64,000 nt of DNA from NCBI GenBank assembly GCA_947095535.1, contig OX352772.1, forward strand, positions 224,152,994 to 224,216,993, given 5' to 3'. Numbering within the stretch: the stretch's first letter is position 1; every line of letters starts with the position of its first letter. Made by a program: the position numbers and the translations under genes. The notes under the pieces were generated by a model. That model saw only the letters and a program-made list of their open reading frames with translations. It made no database searches and was not told the origin of the DNA. Shown piece after piece: positions 33,567 through 44,705 of this stretch. The stretch is from Poecilobothrus nobilitatus (Eukaryota > Arthropoda > Insecta > Diptera > Dolichopodidae).

Positions 33567-33715
33567 TTAAAATGATCTCTGTAACTTTAGTAACTTAACA
33601 TTAGTCTATGCTCGCTTAATTTTGGAAAATTAAATTATAATATTGCACTTTATGGTAACTCTGTAATTAATAAAATATACTCCTTTGAGAAATAAATGAG
33701 AAATACATAAATAAA

Positions 33716-34269
33716 TTTTTCAGTTTAAGCTAATTTTTCGTTTTACGTTAATTTTTTTCCAATCAAAAATTAAAATTGTAAACATGACGTTGGAGACTGC
33801 TTTATGAATTTTAATTTCGAATCAAATTTCTTCTTTTTACACCCATCATTTCAAGAACGTGTACTGGTCGTAAATCGGGGTCAGAGTATATGTGTATTAC
33901 TGTCTGCAATGTCAATAAATAGTTGCAAATTAATTTTAAGTTTTAAAAATAAAACTCTAATAAATAAGCAAAAAATAAGAATTAAAATAATAATCAATAT
34001 AATAAAAAACAAAAAAACAAAATTAAAATATAAAAATAAAATATTTTGTGTGACATATTTTTGCCTATCGTCCGTTTTTGTTTTTTTTTATTTCAATATA
34101 CATTTTATAATTATAAAAAACAAAAAATCATAAAATACTTTAAGGGCAAACATAAAATTAAAAGAATTCAAAAAAGCTTACAATGTGTTAAAAGTTAAAA
34201 AATTTACCGCACTAAGTGCATCAACTTTAATATTCAATAAATAAAAACAGTCCGTTATTAAATAACCGA
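33716..34269. other. no recognised gene; one unexplained coding-like run
   Basis: The plus-strand frame from 33804 begins MNFNFESNFFFLHPSFQERV and then SICVLLSAMSINSCK to about 33950, after which it becomes Lys/Asn noise. The first 45 residues look like real protein, but I do not recognise the family. Confidence 0.3.
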
Positions 34270-34275
34270 AATAAT

Positions 34276-35130
34276 TTGTCGTTGAGAAAGTTAATGCCAA
34301 AATTTATAGAAAAAAGTCTTTCAACTAGTTTTATGAATCTTACATTGCCTTACAAAGATATGCCTGTGGTTTCTTCACCTGTACTCGTTACTCCTGAAAC
34401 TTTTATTACTCCTTTGGAATCTTCAATAAGAGCAACTTCAGCTAAATCTGTCACCATGGATTTGTTGCATGAAATGATGGTTGATATTAAATCAATTCAC
34501 ACTGAGTATACAGAGAAACTTTTTTTCCTAGAACAAGAAAATACTGAACTCCGGGAAAAAGTGACATCACTAGAAGATAAAATCACTATTCTAAAGCAGA
34601 ATGAAATCAACACTTAGGTTGATTTTGTTAATATTCCCTGACTACTCCCTAATATTCAACTGCTTAATATTCCCTAATATTCAACTGGTTAATATTCCCT
34701 CAAAACTGAGAATATTAAACCAGTTGAATTAGCTCTGGAGATTTTACATAAAGGCCTAGAAAAAAATTTCTTAGAACATGATGTCGAACAATGTCAAAAG
34801 TGGAAAGACACTGGAAAGATAAAAATCAATTTAACATCATGAGAATAAAATCCAAATCGAGCAGCACAAAGAACAAGGTAATGGAAGCTAAAAGGGGAAA
34901 TCGCGAAAGTTTAACTGCTATTGGGAACGAGTATAAAGGTATAAATATGTTAATAAATGATAGTTCTAAAGATCTAAGAATAGAAAACTTTTTAACGCGG
35001 CTAAAAAATTAGAAATAGAAAAAAAATACAAATTTATTTGGACATAAAATGGAAAAATTTATGTTAGAGAAAGTGAAGAGAAAAAATTCATTATTATAAA
35101 GAATTTTAGTGATTTAGAAAAAATTTGAAA
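34276..35130 (+). pseudogene. C2 ORF1 (coiled coil and C-terminal block)
   Basis: The open part 34276-34617 ends in a clear heptad-like coiled coil (FLEQENTELREKVTSLEDKI). No PHD finger is visible upstream, so the start is probably lost. After repeats at 34621-34740 the C-terminal block returns as LFNAAKKLEIEKKYKFIW and NGKIYVRESEEK (about 34985-35075), the same kind of block as in C1. Several stops. Confidence 0.55.
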
Positions 35131-35169
35131 TAAATGTTAGAAATATACTTACTAATAATTTATTAATTT

Positions 35170-37480
35170 CACCGTCTTTGCATACTACAAACTATACAGT
35201 TTCAGACAGTTCTATTTTAATCATTAATAATGCATTTATATTACACTAACCATTCGTAGTATGAGAAAAATTACGTTTGGAATCTTTAAGCATTTTTCCT
35301 TCAATAATAGTTTTAACATAAACATGGATTTATAGTAATGAACAAAATAACTTCAATATTAAAAATTACACCTCCAATACCAATTCTAACGATAGATTTG
35401 CTGATGGTGGTGTTCTAGTTTATACAAAAAATGATTGCTCAAATTTGTGTACTGCCACTAGTTTTTATAAACTACAAAACACAATTTTTTGTGTTTATAA
35501 ACTACAAAACACTGACCAACACTGACTGATTTTGTAAATTATTTTGGTGATCTTCTGAAACTTGAAAAGACTAAAAATCTTATTGTAATAGGTGATTTAA
35601 ACATTGATAAGCATAGTATTGTATTGTATTGATCATATTTTTTTAAGACTAGGTAAAGCAAATAATTGTATTCCGTTTGTAAAAAATCTAAATTAGCGAA
35701 TAAATTACCATAATCTGATCACATTAGATCTCAAAGGTCAAATACAATTTAAAAAAAGCGTGCAGAGCGAATATTTTAAAACTATTACATATTTTGAAAA
35801 ATAAGAAACGCACTTCTTTCTGCAGAAAATTTGTTTAATGTTTATAATGCTTCAGACTTTTCTGTGGCGTATGATAATTTTGTAGAAATTTTAAGTAAAC
35901 ATATTGCAAACTGTTCAAAAATTATGAAAACAAGAAATTCTGAAGAAATTGAAACCATGGTTGACACTAGCATTACTAAATGAAATCAAATACAAAAACA
36001 AAATCAGGTTGAAATACAACATGAATCCTAATGACTTAAATCTAAAAAAATATTTTTAGAAGCTAAGTAAAAGAATTAAACTTAAAATTGAAATATATGG
36101 AAAAACAGTTATTATCAGAATCAGAATTAAATCAGAATTAAATATACACAGAGGCAATTCTAAATTGAAATGGAAAACGGTAAATAGAATATCAAATAAA
36201 CAGGATACCGACTCCACAATAAATATGATTAAGGTCGATAATGTCAGAATAACTAATAGCTCTCAAACAGCAATTAAATTTAATAATTTTTTTTCAATCT
36301 CTTCTATTACTCCAATAGCGAATACAAAAAATTGTGGTTGTTCTTCTTCTCCGCAAAATATCATCTTTGATGATATACAAACAAAACCTTCGCTTTTTCG
36401 AAATAACTTCTTTAGAAATAATCTCTTTTATTCGTGCATTAAATAACAAAACATCCTGTACCAGTGATCATATAAACAATCTTCTTTTAAAAAATTTAGC
36501 GTATCACATTTGCGATTTTTAAAATGTATCTTTAATTTATCAATATACTCTGGTAGCTTATTCTGAATATATCTTTAATTTATCAATATACTCTGGTAGC
36601 TGAAGTAATTACTTTATTCAAAAAAGGCTCAAAGTTACTATTATCACAATACAGACCAATTTCTATCCTATTTTCAATAGCAAAGCTATTTGAAAAACTT
36701 ATAAAATTAAGAATGATTAGTTTCCTAAGAGAAAGAAAATTTTTAAACAAAAATCAATTTGGGTTTCGCTCAGGTAAGAGTACGGAAGATACAATTCTAA
36801 AACTCTGTTCTGAATTGTATTCTATTATTAATTGTAAGGACAACGTAACTGATATCATTGATTATAAAATTCTTATAAGCAAATTGGAGAAAACAGGTTT
36901 TAGAGGATTTATTCTACAATTTTTAGAGCCTTACATGGAAAACAGAATTCAAAAAGTAAAAATTAACAACATTTCTAGTGGTGATAATACTGTTAATACT
37001 GCAGTACTTCAAGAATCAGTGTTTCCTATTTTATCAGTGTTTCGTATTTCCTATCCTAATGTCCTATTTTATTTCTAATTTACATAAACTCATTATTTGC
37101 CCAACCTTTTAAAGGTAATATTACAGCCTTTGCTGACGACTGTTCTCTTTCTTACAATGAAAATAATTTAGATAATTTAAAAGCAAGCTTGCAAATAGAT
37201 ACTAAAATAAATAGAGTGTAATTAATTAATTAGTTTGCATTTCATAAACTTATTATTTATAATAAAACTAAAATGATAAATTTTCAATTAAAAAACGGTC
37301 ATAATATTAACCTTGACATTAAAGTAAATTCTGCGGAATGTGAGCAATCAATTGTAGGTAACCATTCATGTGGAAAAAATTTGAACATAAATAAGAATAG
37401 TTGTTCAGCGAATAGTTTTATAATAGAAGAGGTAGATAGTTACAAATACTTAGGTGTAGAGATAGACAAAAATCTAAACT
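35170..37480 (+). pseudogene. C2 ORF2 (endonuclease and reverse transcriptase)
   Basis: Endonuclease traces: VLVYTKN (about 35415) and LIVIGDLNIDKH (about 35578-35615), the GD(L/F)N motif. RT: LFKKGSKLLLSQYRPISIL (36615-36670), FLNKNQFGFRSGKSTEDTIL (36739-36798). Motif A is shortened (CKDNVTDIIDYKILI, 36835 on). Then FLEPYMENRIQKVKI, palm AFADDCSLSY (about 37126-37155) with both Asp present, and SYKYLGVEIDKNLN (37440-37480). Endonuclease and motif A are damaged, so it is dead despite the intact FADD. Confidence 0.7.
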
Positions 37481-37610
37481 GAAAAATATATATCAGTAAC
37501 TAACATAAATAGTTGACAATGACTATTCGAAAATTCTACTTACTTTCTTTTTTTTTATTTATATTTTATATGAAAATTTATATACAATTAATTCCATTAT
37601 TATATTATTT

Positions 37611-39354
37611 TTCAATTTAATTTTGATAATTTTAAATACTAGAATATAACTATCTATTAATTTTATTTTGACCGTAGCATAAGCTGTGAGGCCTTATAAT
37701 TTTTAAAATTTTGTTTGACATGTTTTTTCTTATTTCTTTATTGATTACCATTGTTTTTTTTAGTTAATATTAATTTCTTTAATTTTTCAATTTAATCATA
37801 GAATAATACATTCTTAATACACATAAGTAAACATTTTTATGAATCAAAGAATTATAATAAGTTCAATAAAATATAATAATTTCAAATTATTTATTTATTT
37901 TTTTTTCCAAATTTAAAATTAATTCTATATATATATTTTCTATAGGTACTATATAAAAATCAATAACAAACAAAAACAAAAAATAATAAAAAGAACAAAA
38001 TAAATAAAACATATTATATTCCTATTTCATTCCTACTTTATTCTTATTTTATTTCGGTTCAAAAGTTAATTTACTAGATTTTCCAACAATTAATTTAATC
38101 ATAACTACCTTAGTTTAATGTTTATGGTATCAAACTTTCGTTCTGAGGTATTTGTAAACTATATACTTAGAAATGATTGTACAAGAAAGTTCCTTATATA
38201 TATTATGCTTTAGTAAATTCAAAATTGCAATACGGAATTACTTGTTGCAGAGGCCCTTATCGTAGTTCGCTTTATTCTAGTAAGTAAGTCAGTAGTAAGA
38301 ATTTATCATGCACGAAAAAAACAAAAATTAAAAAAAAAAGATTTGAAATCGAAACATGGAAACATAAAAATTCAAGTAAATTATATACTCAATTCGGTAC
38401 CCGTACTATATATGTATACACACAATTTCAATTTCAGTGGTCCTAATATATTACTTGCACACAAACGCATTCATTTTACTAACCATAACCCAAATAAAAT
38501 TACATTATAAAAATATATATGTAGAGCTGTTTTTTTTTCGTACATGCTTGCCCTATATACAGTAGATCTGAAACTAAAAAAAAATAGATTGTAGGTAGCT
38601 ACTTTTGCAAATAGAGTCTTTTGTTGTAGAAAAATTAATTGTACAAAGTTGTAGAAATATTAGTATTAGTTAAAAATATAATATAATAAAAACATAAATT
38701 CATATTGTGTATGTATAAAGGAAAACAGGCAAAAAATGTTCAAACGCTTGCAATAAGCACATTTTAATATTTCCATCAAAGATTATCTATTATAAAATGA
38801 GCCACTCCCGGATGTGACCGAATTTTTTGTTGCTACCCCAAAAAAGAAAAAACAAAATTTTAATTTTATTATTTAAAAATGATCGGGTCCGGATTAACAA
38901 TACCATACAGTATTAAAAAAAAAACTTTTTTTATTCGCTGTGCGCCCATCATGTGATGTGCCTTTTTAATAGTATTTAATAATACTTAAAACTATATTTA
39001 TACATACAATTCATAAAGAGATTTGTCTGGGACACTTTATATAATTAAGTTATAGTGTTAAAAGTATCACATCATTATATAGCTCTTCATAAATTAAATT
39101 AGTTGGGGTGACTATAAGTTATATGAAAACAATCAAAAGAAAATCAGTAAAGTAAGAATTTAAAAATAAAAAATTTTTAATATTAAGAGAAAGCATGTTA
39201 ATTATGCATGAATGCTGAAATTTTTAACAATATAGGTAAAAAGGTGAAAAAGATTACATATTTACATTTGGCAAAAAAAAAATAAAAAAAGATTTCCAAA
39301 AGATAAAATTGTGCTGCACTAGAAAATGTATTAAGCTTCCTTTAGTCCATCATG
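37611..39354. other. AT-rich DNA, no gene recognised
   Basis: Only A/T-rich sequence and microsatellite-like runs. Around 38770-38815 the minus strand resembles 725-790 (18 identical bases plus flanks). A short GGTACCCGTAC near 38396 recalls the Helentron sub-terminal motif, but too little is left to call a copy. Confidence 0.35.
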
Positions 39355-39727
39355 AGCTTAGATTAAAGCTCTTAACAAGATCTCAATTTCTTCATGTGCC
39401 ATATTTAACAACCAACACATTTTATCATTTTTGTCCAATTTATTGTTGTTCATGAAATGCAAGTTTGTTTTTATATTCCTGTAAGTGTTTCTAGAAAAAC
39501 AAGATCTTACAAAACGACATGTTATATCTTCGTCAAGTGAAAATACATTTCCTCTTGAGGAAGTTTATGGTATCCTTTGAATAGCAAAAATCCTACAAAA
39601 CTTCTCAATGAAGCAATTGTTATTTCAGATCCACTACGATTTTTCTGCTTAGCATACAAATCACTTTGTGTCACTAGTAGCTCGAACACCTCTTCGTCAA
39701 AAAACTTTTCAAATATATTGACAAACA
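39355..39727 (-). pseudogene. piggyBac-type transposase, N-terminal fragment
   Basis: Minus strand, from 39727: FEKFFDEEVFELLVTQSDLY, then GSEITIASLRSFVGFLLFKG and HKLPQEEMYFHL (to 39522). After a short gap and frame change comes RSCFSRNTYRNIKTNLHF followed by NNNKLDKNDKM (about 39500-39420). This is the first domain of piggyBac transposases (ELF..FF...). It lacks the catalytic region, and after 39360 only unrelated sequence follows. The upstream edge abuts the linker of a CR1-like ORF2 (D1). Confidence 0.75.
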
Positions 39728-39734
39728 ACCACTC

Positions 39735-40690
39735 TTTATTTATGTTACTACTACATTTAATAGTATGTTTGAAGTCTAATGTTATTAGGGTACTTATAGC
39801 ATTTTCTCCTTAATTTTTTTTTTTTTAAGAACTTTAGCAATTAATGAATCATTCATTCAAATTTTTAGCCGTCTATTAACTCTTTTTGTTTCACTTATTG
39901 TGGTACACTCACCAATGTAAGCTGACAGTATATTAAAAAATTTATCATAAGCTTTATTTAGAGAATTTTCTGCATAAACTTCATACCAACTTTCATAAAA
40001 TAATTTTTCACTTAAAACGTCATAATTGATTTTAGTCCTAGCTGGCAATTCAACATATTATTTATATTTACTTTATTACACTCAATATTTTTGAATAATA
40101 TCCCAGTCATGTAATGATATGTGATATTCACATATAAATTTACAGTAAAAAACGAGTTGTTTAACTTATTATTAAGTCGACAAAACAAATAATCAATACA
40201 GGTTCCAGAATTTGGTCTAGTGAGTTAATTAAGATAAGAACTCAAACCGTAATTTGCCATTTACTTTAAATAGTTATTATTACAGTCATTTCAGATCAAA
40301 ATGTCCGAATTTAAATCACCTATTACTATTAAATTAGTTGATTTTTCACTTAAAAGTAGAGTGCTAATCTCATTAAAAAAATTAGAAAGATTAGTTCCAT
40401 GAAGCCTATAAATACCTACACAAAAACGTAATATCTTCATTATTATTATTACGATAGCACTCTTTCATTATGTTACAACAATTAAAATTAAATTTAACAA
40501 TTTTATAATTCAAATTATTATATACGAAAACACCCACACCACCTGTAGCATAAGTTTTATTATAGCTGCATGAAAGTTATAACCCGGTAAATTATATTTT
40601 TCAACTGCTGAATTAAAGATCCACCTTTCCGAAGTACTCAGTTTAGTCATCAGCTTAAGCACTTTAATCGAAGTGGGTGTGTATTTGTCA
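39735..40690 (-). pseudogene. D1 ORF2: endonuclease and linker
   Basis: Minus strand from about 40640: SERWIFNSAVEKYNLPGYNF, then YATGGVGVFVYNNLNYKIV (about 40540), then VIGDLNSDI (about 40325, the GDLN motif), and after a frame change the linker KLFYESWYEVYAENSLNKAY with DKFFNILSAYI (40010-39910), typical of the region between endonuclease and RT in CR1-group elements. The last part, KCSSNINKEWLFVN (about 39765-39725), also occurs in D2 (47645-47600). No RT follows, because the piggyBac piece begins there. Confidence 0.65.
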
Positions 40691-40812
40691 ATTTCAGTAG
40701 AGTTTTTTTAAAACTCAATTTTGAGCATGCATATTAAATTTCTTAAAATGATTTTTACAGTTAATAGCAAGTATTCCAAATTTTATAAAAATAATATCAT
40801 TTATTACTATCC

Positions 40813-41334
40813 ATTCCTCAATGCAAAAGATGCCAGAGTTTTAGACATACACAAAAATTCTGCCAAAGACAGGCTAAATGTGTAAAATGTGCTGGAAATC
40901 ATATGACAATAGAATGTAGTAAAAAAGAAAATTTCCAAGCCATATGTGTAAACTGCAACGAGGCACACCCTGCTAGTTATCGTGGTTGTTTGGTAGCAAA
41001 AGAATTACAGAAAAGAAGATTGAATATGCGGAAACCCAAACATTCAAATGTAATAAAAACACCGAAAAAAACTACACCGTTTATATTTAATAAAGTTGTG
41101 AATGGAGTTTTATACTCCCAAGCCTTAAAATCTAAAAGAGAAGAAAATATTCTTACAGAGAAACAATCTAAGGTTATGAAACCTAAAAGTAATGACAAGG
41201 ATGTGATGCACATGATCCAAAACTTATTGCTAAAATTTGATGAAATCTCCATAAGATTAAATAAAATAGAAAAGAAATACATTAATGTATCTCATGAAAC
41301 CCCTAAAAGAATTGTAAAAAATGTATCTAGATAA
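40813..41334 (+). pseudogene. J2 ORF1 (gag), C-terminal half
   Basis: Begins inside the zinc-knuckle region at PQCKRCQSFRHTQKFC, then CVKCAGNHMTIEC and CVNCNEAHPASYRGC: three knuckles in the Jockey order. A basic tail and a Lys/Glu-rich helix (IQNLLLKFDEISIRLNKIEK) end at 41334. The frame is open from 40813 to the stop. The N-terminal half is missing, as expected for a 5'-truncated copy. The ORF2 start codon (41321) lies inside its end. Confidence 0.8.
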
Positions 41335-44032
41335 AATACGTATTGCAACTTGGAATTCGAATGGTGTCCTAAATAAAAAACATGAACTAGAAATTTTCTT
41401 ATGGTCTAGAAATATTAATATATGTCTGATATCAGAGACTCATTTGACAATAAACTCAAACTTTATGATACTAGGTTATGAATGCTATAAGGCAGTTCAT
41501 CCTTGTAATCAGCCGAGAGGAGGTAGTGCAATTCTAATAAAAGGCACTATAAAACATAATGAAGAATTCAAAATTGAGTCTGAAGAAATACAGCATTCTA
41601 TGATCAAAATTTCATCTACTAAACAAGACCTTAATATTGGTGCAGTATATTGTCCACCAAGATGCAATATGAAGAAAAATATTTTTAAAGAACTCATAAA
41701 TGTCCAAGGACATAAATTTTTGGTAGGAGGTCATTATAATGCCAAACATACTGATTGGGGTTCTAGAACAACCTCAACTAGAGATGGAGAGCTAAAGAAA
41801 GCTATTCAAGAGTTAGGTTGTTGCCATCATTCGACTGGCAAACCAACTTATTGATCCACAGACACCAACAAGGTTCCAGATCTAATTGACTTCTTCATAA
41901 CCAAAAGAATTTCAGGTAACTATATAAATCTAGAAGATAACCATGATCTAGATTCTGATCACTCTGTTGTTATAGTAGATTTGAATGAAAAAATAACTAG
42001 AAAACTAAATAAGCCCACACTGACAAATAATACAACATATTGGTTAAGCTTTAAATATGAAATCGTAAACAACATTAATTTAGAAATAAATTTACAACTA
42101 AAAGAACAATTAGATCTGGAACTTGAAGGCTTTATTAATATAATTCAAAAAGCTGCTTGGAATAACACAAAAATAATTGAATATAGGTCAGCAGCAAATA
42201 TTTATCCCAGAGAGATAACTGATTTAATAAAACGAAAAAGAAGGGCTAGACGTAGATCGCAACAATCTCGTCACCCTGATGATAAGAAGATTTTGAACAG
42301 ATTATCACAATCTCTTACAAGAAAAATCAAGATTCTAAAATCAGTAGCATATGAAAATTATATAAAAGGTTTATGGGCAACAAAAGAATCAAATTACTCG
42401 TTGTGGAAAGCAACGAAGAGTGTAAAAAAGCTGATTAAGTACGCCCCGCCGCTCATCAAACCAGACGCAACTTGGGCAGAAGATAATAAAGATAAAGTCG
42501 AATTATTTGCAGATCATTTAGAAAATATATTCAAACCAAACGATATAAATTCTGATCTTTGTTTATTAGACGATGTTATAATAGAAGAAAACACTACTAA
42601 TCCATTTTCACAAGAAGAAATTAGTGAAATAATAAAAACTCTAAAGTTGAAAAAACCCCCAGGTTTTGATCTTATTACAGCTCAGATTATAAAGGAGCTT
42701 CCACAAAAAGCCCTAAGATTTTTGAGAAAAATCATAAATGCGGCAGTAAAATTGAAGTACGTTCCGAGCGCTTGGAAAGTGGCAGAAGTTATTATGATAC
42801 CAAAACCAGGGAAGCCATTAAATGAGGCGAAATCTTATAAGCCAATATCTCTGCTACCCATTATGTCAAAACTTTATGAAAAACTGTTGTTAAAAAGGCT
42901 GAAGCCAATTATAGAAAATAAAAATTTAATTCCTAACCAACAATTTGGTTTTAGATCCAAGCATGCAACAATTGACCTAGTTCATAGAATAACAAATGTT
43001 ATAGAAAAAGCATTCGAAGAAAAACAAATATGCTCCACAATATTTCTAGACGTAACACAAACGTTTAACAAAGTTTGGCACGAAGGTTTAATATTTAAAT
43101 TAAGAAGATTGATACCGTTACAATATGTAGAGATACTCGAATCGTACTTGTCTGAAAGATTATTTAGAATTAAACAAGATGAAGAGTACTCTACACTAAG
43201 AGAAATAAAAGCAGGTGTGCCTCAAGGCAGTATTCTAGGTCCTATATTGTACTTACTTTATACAAGTGATCTACCAGAAGTAGAAAATGTAACTGTAGCA
43301 ACATTTGCTGACGATACTGCTATATTGGCAGTACGATCGAATATTGACGAAGCTACAAAAAAATTACAAAAAGCAAGTGAAAAAATATGTTACTGGACTA
43401 TCAAATGGAAAATAAAACTAAATGAATCTAAATCTGTGCATGTTAATTTTTCCTATAGAAATATAAAGAATCCACCTAAAATAAATTTAAACGGTGTATT
43501 TGTATTAATCGAAAATTCTGCAAAATACCTAGGAATGACACTGGATGTCAAGCTAAGGTAGAATGAACACGTTAAAAAGAAAAAACTAGAACTTGAAAAT
43601 AAATATAGAGAAAATGACTGGCTCCTAGGGCGTGTTTATACTTGCGTGTTTATACTATACTTACCAATATATAATAAAGTGTTAATTTACAACGAAGTAA
43701 TTAAACCTATATGGTTATATGGCATTCAACTTTGGGGTTGTGCCAAGAAATCGCATATTGAAAAAATACAATATTTTCAGAATAAAGTCCTACGTAACAT
43801 AGTAAGTGCCCCCTGGTATGTACGTAATAGTGACATTCACAGAGATTTACAAATTCCCAAAGTTATAGATGAAATAAGTAAATATGTCATAAAGCATAAA
43901 GCTCGTTTAAAAGAGCATATAAATCTTGAAGCTGCTCAACTAATAAATAATCAAATTATTATAGGAAGGCTTAAAAGAAAAAGACCTTTAGATATAGTAC
44001 GACGTACAGATTTCCTTAGGGAAAGTACATAA
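41321..44032 (+). pseudogene. J2 ORF2 (endonuclease-reverse transcriptase), two nonsense codons
   Basis: One frame of 904 codons from ATG 41321 to TAA, interrupted only by TGA at 41852-41854 and TAG at 43559-43561. Endonuclease: ATWNSNGVLNK, LISETHLT, GAVYCPPR, VGGHYNAKHTDWGSR (His where GGD(F/Y)N expects Asp), DSDHSVVIV (about 41955). RT: KPPGFDLITAQIIKELP, YKPISLLPIMSKLYEKLLLK, NQQFGFRSKHATIDLVHRI, FLDVTQTFNKVWHEG, AGVPQGSILGPILY, TFADDTAILAV (palm Asp pair intact), KYLGMTLDVKL. C-terminal IKPIWLYGIQLWG then PWYVRNSDIHRDLQIP. Jockey ORF2 proteins are about this length. The polymerase core looks intact, and the endonuclease has lost a catalytic residue. Confidence 0.88.
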
Positions 44033-44101
44033 AACCTATATTCAAAACAAGATAGCAAAAAATTAATGGTTAGTCAGTTTGACTAGTGTCAATAAGGGAA
44101 G

Positions 44102-44177
44102 GGTGTGGTTTAGTCGGTAAGAATCCGTCCTACATTTCTGCTACGGGGCGGTCTGTATCTTTCGAAGATTCCACACC
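44102..44177 (+). other. structured, tRNA-like 3' UTR of Jockey J2
   Basis: GGTGTGG (44102-44108) is the exact complement of CCACACC (44171-44177). Inside, AATC (44122-44125) pairs with GATT (44167-44170), stacking directly on the outer stem at the 3' side. TGGTTTAGTCG (44105-44115) fits the Pol III A-box pattern, and TTTCGAAGATTCC is B-box-like but imperfect. It lies about 10 bases before the poly(A) tail, the position from which RT starts copying, so an RT recognition hairpin is the most likely role. Confidence 0.55.
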
Positions 44178-44329
44178 AATCCACGTAAAAAAAAAAAAAA
44201 AAAAATTATTATCTACTGCAGAACAATAAAATCCTTCAAATTTAAATTGAAAAATTCTATTTTTTGATACTAAAGTGGCAAAAGTTGGATCTTATTTTTT
44301 AAATTATCTCTGTAAGCGATTGCCTGTAT

Positions 44330-44705
44330 ATAACCAGCAGTGACTTATATCAATTACATCAAACTCTTTTTGCTGCAACCAATTAACTTAACTTTCTAGA
44401 ATTACAACTTTGCTTTGCAGTAAAATTTTCTCGTCTTGCAGATTTTTCAGTGGAGGGAGAATTTCGCTGTTAATTTTTTTTACATTTTTTATCTCAGTGA
44501 GAAGCATAGCCATTGTAATTTCCCCTGTGTTGCTATTGATGTTTTCTTGTTACTGAATAGTGAGAATACATGTAGGTACGTTCGTGATATGGAATAGTGT
44601 GTGTATGAGTATGTGTATTATTCAATCCAGATGTTCTGTCTTGCTTATTACTCTCAATTGTTGAATTACCTACTAGAAATGATATTGTTGGATTCACTTC
44701 TGATG
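44330..44705 (-). pseudogene. D1 ORF1 remnant (coiled-coil type)
   Basis: Minus strand, about 44700-44580: ASEVNPTISFLVGNSTIESN and a His-Thr-rich run. After a frame change (about 44540-44380): GEITMAMLLTEIKNVKKIN, PPLKNLQDEKILLQSKVVIL, stop, NWLQQKEFDVIDIS. The hydrophobic spacing fits a coiled coil followed by the '(V)NxLEQ...IDI' step seen in ORF1 proteins of CR1-like elements. No zinc finger is visible. The identification is by general shape only. Confidence 0.45.

Larger units (their letters stand above)
29850..33715 (+). mobile_element. CR1-like non-LTR retrotransposon C1
   Basis: ORF1 with a PHD-type finger and coiled coil (29853-30721) and ORF2 with endonuclease and RT (about 30762-33566), then a short AT-rich tail to about 33715. 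The order, the PHD finger in ORF1 and the RT motifs fit the CR1/L2/Jockey group. All coding parts are broken by stops and frame changes. The RT catalytic motif is mutated. Confidence 0.75.
34270..37610 (+). mobile_element. CR1-like non-LTR retrotransposon C2
   Basis: A second element of the same general type lies 550 bases after C1 in the same orientation: ORF1 (34276-35130) with a coiled coil and a K-A-R-type block, a fragmentary endonuclease (about 35170-35720), and RT (36165-37480). It is more decayed than C1 and contains small internal duplications. The 3' end is taken as the AT-rich region after 37500. Confidence 0.7.
40795..44206 (+). mobile_element. Jockey-type retrotransposon J2, best preserved element
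   Basis: 5'-truncated in ORF1, then ORF1 zinc knuckles (40813 on), a 14-base ORF1/ORF2 overlap, a nearly open ORF2, a structured 3' UTR and a poly(A) tail (44188-44206). Two nonsense codons and a few substitutions are the only visible damage, so it is younger than J1 and J3. It appears to have inserted into D1. Confidence 0.85.
39735..44705 (-). mobile_element. CR1-like retrotransposon D1, split by Jockey J2
   Basis: On the minus strand an ORF1 remnant (44705-44330) and an ORF2 endonuclease plus linker (40690-39735) lie on either side of the plus-strand Jockey J2 (40795-44206). The order and orientation are right for one element into which J2 inserted. At its 3' side D1 ends at the piggyBac fragment near 39730. 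Whether ORF1 and ORF2 pieces belonged to the same copy is inferred from position only. Confidence 0.5.

Noticed and set aside
38390..38412. Fourth Helentron end near 38396
   Set aside because: Only GGTACCCGTAC is shared. The AACGAG and GTCAACTC blocks are absent.
44102..44177. A functional tRNA gene
   Set aside because: The A-box overlaps the acceptor-like stem, no anticodon arm can be placed, and the sequence sits at the 3' end of a Jockey element before its poly(A) tail.
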